DNA of 18,776 nt, from NCBI GenBank assembly GCA_002327305.1, contig DCUZ01000054.1:1-18776 (forward strand), written 5' to 3'. The DNA is from Holophagales bacterium UBA2201. Lineage in GTDB: Bacteria > Acidobacteriota > Thermoanaerobaculia > UBA2201. Below are positions 14,113-18,776 of the stretch, one piece after another. The position numbers and the translations under genes were made by a program. Numbering within the stretch: position 1 is the stretch's first letter; each line of letters starts with the position of its first letter. Below the pieces are notes generated by a model. That model was not told the origin of the DNA, ran no database searches, and was given only the letters and a program-made list of their open reading frames with translations.

Positions 14113-15101
14113 AGGATGTAGGCCAGGCCGAACCCCACCTGCGCCGCCATCATCATCAGGTACATGTGGGTCCACGAGGGGTGGTTTTCCGTGGCCGCCA
14201 GGGCTTCGGGGTCGCGGAGGATCAGCCAGACGGTATAACACCCCCACGCCGCCAGCCCGAGGCCGAGGGCCACGAGGAGGGCGGGGTTGCCGGTGAGGAT
14301 GGAATGGGCGGGGTTCTGGGGATCGGGGATGAAGACGCCCAACGGGATGAGGAGCCAGGGGAGGACGAACGACGGGGCGATCATCCAGCAGGCCTTCTTC
14401 ACGCCATAGATGATGGGGAGGGTGCGGCACCCCCCGGCGGCGTCCCCGGGCATGTCCGAAAAATCCTTGGTGGAGGCCGATCCCAGGAGGAAGAGGCCGA
14501 AGATCCCCCCGATGTACCACGCCTCGAAGGCGGCGGCCGAGGCGACGAAGCTCCACCCGGCCACCTTCAGGAGGACGCCGCGCGGGATGGCGATGGTGAC
14601 ATTGGCCCAGAGGCCGAGCCGCTTGGTGCGTCCCAGGGCCGGGGCCGAATAGACGAAGGTGGCGATCATCCCCACGATGTAGATGATGAAGGCCTGGCGC
14701 GTCAGGAACGGCGCCGCCAGCTTCTGGGCCAGCGTGGTGTGGGGATAGGGGACCACGGCCCAGGTGGGGAGGATGGCCAGGGCATAAAGGACCCAGCAAT
14801 AGACCCACGCCGCCCCGAGCGCAATGGCCCCGGTGACCAGGGGGCGCGAGGGCTTGTTGAGGCGGTCGATCTCCAGGTCGTAGATCTGGTTGATGATGTT
14901 GGACGCGGCGTTGAGGAACGAGGCGCACAGCGATCCCACGGCCACGGTCAGGAGCAGCGAGAGCGTCACCTGCCGCTGAGGGTCGGGATTGTGGGCCGAA
15001 CCGAAGGCGCACACCGCCCCCGAGACGATCCCCAGCAGGGGCGGGACCAGGGTGAACGGTCGGGTGAACGCCCAGTATTTCCTTACCGCGTCAAATGCCA
15101 T
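14109..15101 (-). CDS. UbiA-family membrane prenyltransferase
   Basis: The 330-residue protein has about eight or nine membrane helices and both Asp-rich motifs of the UbiA superfamily: N71-QIY-D75-LEI-D79 and K212-DFS-D216-MPG-D220. These bind the Mg-diphosphate of a prenyl donor, which is transferred to a ring or polar lipid acceptor in the membrane. The family includes menaquinone, heme O, chlorophyll and archaeal-lipid (DGGGP) synthases; I cannot assign the acceptor. I chose the start at 15101 (MAFDAVRKYW), with GGGGAT 6-7 nt upstream; the frame stays open to an ATG at 15152. The start overlaps the kinase-fusion gene by 19 nt. The upstream gene probably supplies prenyl diphosphate to this enzyme. 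Confidence 0.88.
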   Translation of the reverse strand: MAFDAVRKYWAFTRPFTLVPPLLGIVSGAVCAFGSAHNPDPQRQVTLSLLLTVAVGSLCASFLNAASNIINQIYDLEIDRLNKPSRPLVTGAIALGAAWVYCWVLYALAILPTWAVVPYPHTTLAQKLAAPFLTRQAFIIYIVGMIATFVYSAPALGRTKRLGLWANVTIAIPRGVLLKVAGWSFVASAAAFEAWYIGGIFGLFLLGSASTKDFSDMPGDAAGGCRTLPIIYGVKKACWMIAPSFVLPWLLIPLGVFIPDPQNPAHSILTGNPALLVALGLGLAAWGCYTVWLILRDPEALAATENHPSWTHMYLMMMAAQVGFGLAYIL

Positions 15102-16348
15102 AGGAGCATCCCCAATCCCGATCCGAGGACCGTGTTCGTGAAGTTGAGCCATTCATTGTTCCAGGGCCCCAGGCGGGCCAGGAAACTCTCTCCGAGGTTG
15201 CCCAGGAAACCCGCGCACCCAACCACCACCGCCCCGAGGGGGGAGATCCACCCCATCCAGGCCAGCATGGCGCCGAGGGCCAGAGGCATGGCCAGGCTGG
15301 CGGCCAACCCCTCCAGCGAGACCGCCCCCTCGGTCCCCGGAGGGACGCGCCGGAGGTTCCAGGGGAGGAAGGCGAGGCGGCCGAACGCCTTCCCGATCTC
15401 GCTCCCGGAGGTGTCGGAGAGCGCGGTGGCGAAGGCGGCGGCGAAGAGGATGCGGATCCCCTCGGCGTCGGGCCAGGAGGGGATGAGCATTGCCAGGCAC
15501 GCGCCCCAGAAACAGTTGGCCAGGGCGTGGACGGCCCCACGCCGTCCCCCACCCTCCTGCTCGATCCCCAGCGCCCTTTTCCGCCGATAGCCGAGAAAGG
15601 TGAAGGCGGTGGCCAGGATAAAAAAGGCCAGGAGGGTGGCGAACCCCTGCCAGGAGGCGAAGGCGAAGATGAGGGTCCCCACCAGGATCCCGCCGGCCCA
15701 ACCGGAGGGGCTCACCAGTTTCAGCAGCCATCCGGCCGTCCCAACGCAGAGGGTGGAAAACAGCGCCACCCCCGCCTGCCCCGCCGGGGGCCACTGGAAC
15801 TGCGCCACCGGCAGGAGGAGGGAGGAGGCGAACGCGGCGAAGAGGGGGACGGAGACGTTGTCGCTGAGGGGGAGGGGGAGGGTCTCCACCACCGCCGCGG
15901 CGCCGATGACGAGGAGCAGGACCGGAAGCGGGGCCTCGACGCCGAACGCCCCGCAAACAAGCCACGCGCCCGCCGTCCCCGCGACGACGAAGGCCAGGAG
16001 GCCGCCCCACGATTTCCCGGGGTTGTACGGCAGGCGTTTGACCGGCAACCAGGGGCCGATCAGGGCGGCAAACCCGTCGCCGAAGGCCATGGCCGCCCAG
16101 CCGAGGGCGGCGTGGATCTCGTGGTCGGGGAACAGGAGGATGAGGGCCAGGACGCTCAAGGGGTAAATCAGGACGCCTGGGTCCGCCTTCTCCCGCAGAA
16201 GGCCGGGGAGGAGGCGGGGAAAGATGAAGAGGTTGAACAGGAAGGCCCCAAGGGCACACGCGGCCGCCTGCCAGAGGTTCAGGTGCGGGAGGGCGAAGAT
16301 GAATCCGCCCATCAGGATATGCACCAGTTTTCGGACGGGCAGGTTCAT
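15083..16348 (-). CDS. Prenyl alcohol kinase (VTE5/dolichol kinase-like) fused to DUF92 prenyl phosphate kinase (VTE6-like)
   Basis: The 421-residue, highly hydrophobic protein joins two families. Residues 1-185 are phytol/dolichol kinase-like: AFGDGFAALIG (88-98), GKSWGG (111-116) and VETLPLPLSDNVSVPL (154-169). Residues 190-421 are DUF92, the family of the plant phytyl-phosphate kinase VTE6: SGWAGGILVGTLIF (215-228), GRRGAVHALAN (268-278), ALSDTSGSEIGK (309-320) and GTEGAVSLEGLAAS (338-351). In plants and cyanobacteria the two steps are separate proteins that convert phytol to phytyl phosphate and then phytyl diphosphate. The fusion should do both in the membrane. The ATG at 16348 overlaps the rfbD stop (ATGA), and UbiA follows with overlap. 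The natural alcohol (phytol, geranylgeraniol, farnesol or polyprenol) is unknown. Confidence 0.85.
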   Translation of the reverse strand: MNLPVRKLVHILMGGFIFALPHLNLWQAAACALGAFLFNLFIFPRLLPGLLREKADPGVLIYPLSVLALILLFPDHEIHAALGWAAMAFGDGFAALIGPWLPVKRLPYNPGKSWGGLLAFVVAGTAGAWLVCGAFGVEAPLPVLLLVIGAAAVVETLPLPLSDNVSVPLFAAFASSLLLPVAQFQWPPAGQAGVALFSTLCVGTAGWLLKLVSPSGWAGGILVGTLIFAFASWQGFATLLAFFILATAFTFLGYRRKRALGIEQEGGGRRGAVHALANCFWGACLAMLIPSWPDAEGIRILFAAAFATALSDTSGSEIGKAFGRLAFLPWNLRRVPPGTEGAVSLEGLAASLAMPLALGAMLAWMGWISPLGAVVVGCAGFLGNLGESFLARLGPWNNEWLNFTNTVLGSGLGMLLWHLTR

Positions 16349-17208
16349 AGGTCCCCGGCGAGATAATTCATCAACTCGAATTCCCAGGAGGGGACGGGCG
16401 TTCCCGCCATGCGCTCGTATTTCGCCGTCGCCATGACCGAATTGGCCGGACGCCGGGCGGGGCGGGGCCACCGGTCGCTCGTGGTGGGGCGGACGCGCTG
16501 TGCGGGAACACCGAGGGAGTCGGCGATGGCCCGGGCGAACTCGCACCAGGTGACGGCGGGGGGCTGGCAGAAATGGTAGAGTCCCGGCTTCCCGGACTCC
16601 AGCAGGGTCAGCAGGGCCTGGGCGAGGGCCCGCGTGGAGGTGGGACAGCCGCGCTGGTCGTCCACCACCTCCACCGTTTCGCCCCCTTTCAACTTCGTCG
16701 CGATGGTCCTGACGAAGTTGGGGCCGCCGGGGCCGAACAGCCAGGAGGTGCGGACGACGGTGCCGTACTCGTGGTCGAGAACGGGTCTTTCCCCCTCCAA
16801 CTTGCTGGAGCCGTAGAAGTTGATGGGGTCCACCGGGTCGTCCTCCACCCAGGGGCCCGGCTTGGTCCCGTTGAACACGTAATCGGTGGAGACATGGAGC
16901 AGGGGGATCCCCGCCGAGGCGGCCGCCCGGGCAAGATGGGCGGGGCCCTCGCGGTTGACCGCCAGGGCCAGCTCCTGCTCCGTCTCGGCGGCGTCCACGG
17001 CCGTCATGGCCGCGCAGTTGATGATGGCCAGGGGGCGGTCCTGGGCCATCCAGAGGCGGATGTCGCTCGGGCGGGTGATGTCGAATTCGGGAAGGTCCAC
17101 CGCGGTGACGGGGAACCCTCTTTCTTCCAGGAGGGCCGCCATGGCCCGTCCCAGCATCCCCCGGGCCCCGGGGACGAGGACGCGCGGTTTACCGGATCCG
17201 CTTCCCAT
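16345..17208 (-). CDS. rfbD: dTDP-4-dehydrorhamnose reductase
   Basis: The 287-residue protein is an extended short-chain dehydrogenase that reduces dTDP-4-dehydro-L-rhamnose to dTDP-L-rhamnose with NAD(P)H. The N-terminal nucleotide site is GARGMLG (14-20). The catalytic triad is seen as S107-T-D-Y-V-F and Y132-G-S-S-K136, and DDQRGCPTST is a typical RfbD segment. Length is normal. The gene starts inside the end of rfbB (20-nt overlap) and its TGA overlaps the ATG of the kinase-fusion gene. The epimerase rfbC and thymidylyltransferase rfbA are not in this window, so they must be elsewhere if rhamnose is the product. Confidence 0.9.
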   Translation of the reverse strand: MGSGSGKPRVLVPGARGMLGRAMAALLEERGFPVTAVDLPEFDITRPSDIRLWMAQDRPLAIINCAAMTAVDAAETEQELALAVNREGPAHLARAAASAGIPLLHVSTDYVFNGTKPGPWVEDDPVDPINFYGSSKLEGERPVLDHEYGTVVRTSWLFGPGGPNFVRTIATKLKGGETVEVVDDQRGCPTSTRALAQALLTLLESGKPGLYHFCQPPAVTWCEFARAIADSLGVPAQRVRPTTSDRWPRPARRPANSVMATAKYERMAGTPVPSWEFELMNYLAGDL

Positions 17209-18196
17209 ACTGGGTTTCGTAGTATTGGCGGAACTCGCCGCTCTTCAATTCCTTCCACCATTCGGCGTGGTCGCGGTACCAGAGGATGGTGGCCTCGAGT
17301 TTGGCCTCGAAATCGGCCGACGGAACATACCCGAGGGCGCGGACCTTGTCGAAGTTCAGACTGTAGCGCCGGTCGTGGGCGGGGCGGTCCTTCACATATT
17401 GGATGAGCGACTCCGGCTTGCCGAGGGTTTTCAGGATGGCGCGAGTGATGACCATGTTGGTCCGCTCGTTGCCGCCGCCGATGTTGTAGGCCTCCCCCGG
17501 CGTCCCCTTCTCCAACAGCAGGGCGATGGCGCGGCAGTGGTCCTCCACGAAGAGCCAGTCGCGCACCTGCATCCCGTCGCCGTAGACCGGCAGCGGCTTG
17601 TCCTCGAGGGCGTTGGTGACGAAGAGGGGGACGAGTTTTTCCGGATATTGGTAGGGGCCGAAGTTGTTGGAGGCGCGGGTGATGACGACGGGGGCGCCGT
17701 AGGTGTGGAAGTAGGAGTAGGCCAGCCGGTCGCCCCCGGCCTTGGAGGCGGAGTAGGGGCTGCGGGGGTTGAGCGTGGCCTCCTCGTCGAACGAACCCTC
17801 GAGGCACTCGCCGTACACCTCGTCGGTGGAAACCTGGACGAAGGCCTTCACCTTGCGCTTGAGCGCCTCCTCCAGGAGGACGAAAACCCCCAGGATGTCG
17901 GTGCGGAGAAAGGAGTCGGGGCCCAGGATGGAGCGGTCCACGTGGGTCTCGGCGGCGAAGTTGACCACCGCCTCGGAGTCGGCCATCGCCTCCCGCACCG
18001 CGTCGGCGTCGCAGATGTCCCCCTGGACGAACCGGTAGTTGGGGCGGGCGTCGATCCCGGCGAGGTTTTTGGGGTTGCCGGCGTAGGTCAGTTTGTCCAA
18101 ATTGACGATGTCCACGCCGTCGCCATGGACGGAGAACAGATGCCGGATGAAGTTGGCGCCGATGAAACCACAGCCGCCGGTGACCAAGATCTTCAT
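17189..18196 (-). CDS. rfbB: dTDP-glucose 4,6-dehydratase
   Basis: The 335-residue protein converts dTDP-glucose to dTDP-4-keto-6-deoxyglucose, the branch point to rhamnose and other deoxysugars. The NAD site is GGCGFIG (7-13). The catalytic residues are visible as T124-D125-E126 in STDEVYG and Y148-SAS-K152, and AETHVDRSI (82-90) is also typical. GGGNERTN near 230 is a family motif. It heads the five-gene minus-strand operon. The ATG at 18196 is preceded by GGGAG 7-8 nt upstream. It is divergent to hflX across an 83-nt gap. Confidence 0.95.
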   Translation of the reverse strand: MKILVTGGCGFIGANFIRHLFSVHGDGVDIVNLDKLTYAGNPKNLAGIDARPNYRFVQGDICDADAVREAMADSEAVVNFAAETHVDRSILGPDSFLRTDILGVFVLLEEALKRKVKAFVQVSTDEVYGECLEGSFDEEATLNPRSPYSASKAGGDRLAYSYFHTYGAPVVITRASNNFGPYQYPEKLVPLFVTNALEDKPLPVYGDGMQVRDWLFVEDHCRAIALLLEKGTPGEAYNIGGGNERTNMVITRAILKTLGKPESLIQYVKDRPAHDRRYSLNFDKVRALGYVPSADFEAKLEATILWYRDHAEWWKELKSGEFRQYYETQYGKRIR

Positions 18197-18229
18197 GAAA
18201 ACACTCCCTTATTCAAATATTCCAAGACG

Positions 18230-18250
18230 CCGATTCGGCTTGCAAATCGG
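18230..18250. repeat. Dyad in the rfbB/hflX divergent promoter region
   Basis: CCGATT (18230-18235) and AATCGG (18245-18250) form an inverted repeat with a 9-nt centre. It overlaps the possible hflX -35. It could be an operator serving both genes or a chance dyad. Confidence 0.25.
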
Positions 18251-18268
18251 GGCCGCTTCCTATATTTT
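18240..18268 (+). promoter_or_regulatory. hflX: Possible hflX promoter
   Basis: TTGCAA (18240-18245), then a 17-nt spacer and TATTTT (18263-18268); TATATT at 18261 is an alternative with a 15-nt spacer. The transcript would start about 5 nt before the ATG at 18280, too short for a normal ribosome binding site. Confidence 0.35.
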
Positions 18269-18279
18269 ACCCTGTTGGG

Positions 18280-18776
18280 ATGAAGAACGGAATAGCGCGC
18301 GAGGCGGTCATCCTCGTCGGGGTGGTGCGCCCCCCCGTCGGCGGCCCCGAAGTCGAGGAGAACCTGGAGGAGCTGGCCCAGTTGGTCCGCTCCGCCGGGG
18401 GGGAGGTGAAGGCCGTGGCCGTCCAGAAGAAGGAGCGCCCCGACCCCGCCACCTTCATCGGCCGGGGCAAGGTGGAGGAGCTGGCCGGGCTGGTGAAGGC
18501 CCTCCCGGCGAAGACGGTCGTCTTCGACGACGACCTCACCCCCTCGCAGGTGCGCAACCTGGAGAAGGAGCTGGGCGCCAAGGTCGTGGACCGCTCCGAG
18601 TTGATCCTCGACATCTTCGCCCGCCGCGCGCGCACCCGGGAGTCGCGCCTGCAGGTCGAGCTGGCCCAGCTGCAGTACCAGCTGCCGCGGCTGACCGGGA
18701 TGTGGAAGCACCTCGAGCGGCAGGCCGGCGGCATCGGCACCCGCGGCCCGGGCGAGACCCAGCTCGAGACCGACCG
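18280..18776 (+). CDS. hflX: Ribosome-associated GTPase HflX (partial, 3' end beyond window)
   Basis: The first 165 codons of a gene cut by the right edge. The translated start is MKNGIAREAVILVGVVRPPV. It includes the HflX N-terminal domain signatures FIGRGKVEEL (about 61-70), VVFDDDLTPSQVRNLE (about 81-96), VVDRSELILDIFARRARTRE and, at the edge, GGIGTRGPGETQLETDR. HflX is a GTPase that binds the 50S subunit and rescues or splits stalled ribosomes under stress. The GTPase domain itself lies outside the window. No Shine-Dalgarno stronger than GGG precedes the ATG. Confidence 0.93.
   Translation, partial: MKNGIAREAVILVGVVRPPVGGPEVEENLEELAQLVRSAGGEVKAVAVQKKERPDPATFIGRGKVEELAGLVKALPAKTVVFDDDLTPSQVRNLEKELGAKVVDRSELILDIFARRARTRESRLQVELAQLQYQLPRLTGMWKHLERQAGGIGTRGPGETQLETD

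Noticed and set aside
14166..15590. Plus-strand open frame antisense to UbiA and the kinase fusion
   Set aside because: Composition is typical of antisense GC-rich sequence and no domain is visible; the minus-strand genes have clear motifs.
1..18776. CRISPR arrays, tRNA or rRNA genes, insertion sequences
   Set aside because: I saw no spaced direct repeats, no tRNA-like cloverleaf, no rRNA sequence and no transposase reading frame.

Overview
The window is GC-rich, densely packed bacterial DNA, with most genes on the minus strand and joined by ATGA or short overlaps. The gene content fits a Gram-negative anaerobe, for example Desulfobacterota or Acidobacteriota-like: a soluble NuoE/NuoF-type oxidoreductase fused to and neighboured by glutamate-synthase modules, an orphan PEP/pyruvate-binding protein, a DUF92-type isoprenoid kinase, secreted hydrolases, Hsp20 and HflX. 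The phylum is an inference from content; there is no rRNA or marker gene that fixes it.

Layout. (1) 1-666: a small two-helix membrane protein (minus) with a strong promoter, a long leader and a bidirectional terminator. (2) 667-2964: a PEP/pyruvate-binding-domain protein that lacks the phosphohistidine and PEP-utilising domains, with a promoter placed so that its mRNA would be leaderless. (3) 3058-9422: a four-gene minus-strand operon: NuoE-like with a zinc-ribbon-like tail, NuoF fused to a GltD/NfnB-like flavoprotein, a HoxU/NuoG-like ferredoxin subunit, and an FMN-binding GltB-like protein. It ends in a strong hairpin. (4) 9423-9852: a leader plus a stretch without a convincing gene. (5) 9853-11549: a membrane ICMT-like methyltransferase and a secreted Ntn-hydrolase, overlapping by ATGA. 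Divergent to them is a secreted class C beta-lactamase-fold hydrolase (11661-13040). (6) 13111-13563: Hsp20 with its own promoter and a textbook terminator. (7) 13672-18196: five overlapping genes, rfbB - rfbD - polyprenol kinase/polyprenyl-phosphate kinase fusion - UbiA prenyltransferase - unknown protein. (8) 18280-end: the N-terminal part of hflX on the plus strand, cut by the window edge.

How they may work together. The 3058-9422 operon predicts a soluble complex with three flavin sites (NuoF FMN, GltD-like FAD, GltB-like FMN) and many Fe-S clusters. This is the kind of layout expected of an NAD(P)H-linked, possibly electron-bifurcating enzyme. Its GltB-like subunit lacks both the glutaminase domain and the 3Fe-4S cysteines, so it is probably not ordinary glutamate synthase; the real substrate is unknown. 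It is the best candidate for an undescribed system here. The second candidate is the 13672-18196 operon. A VTE5-like/VTE6-like fusion could turn a free prenyl alcohol into a prenyl diphosphate for the neighbouring UbiA enzyme, and the genes are translationally coupled to dTDP-sugar enzymes.
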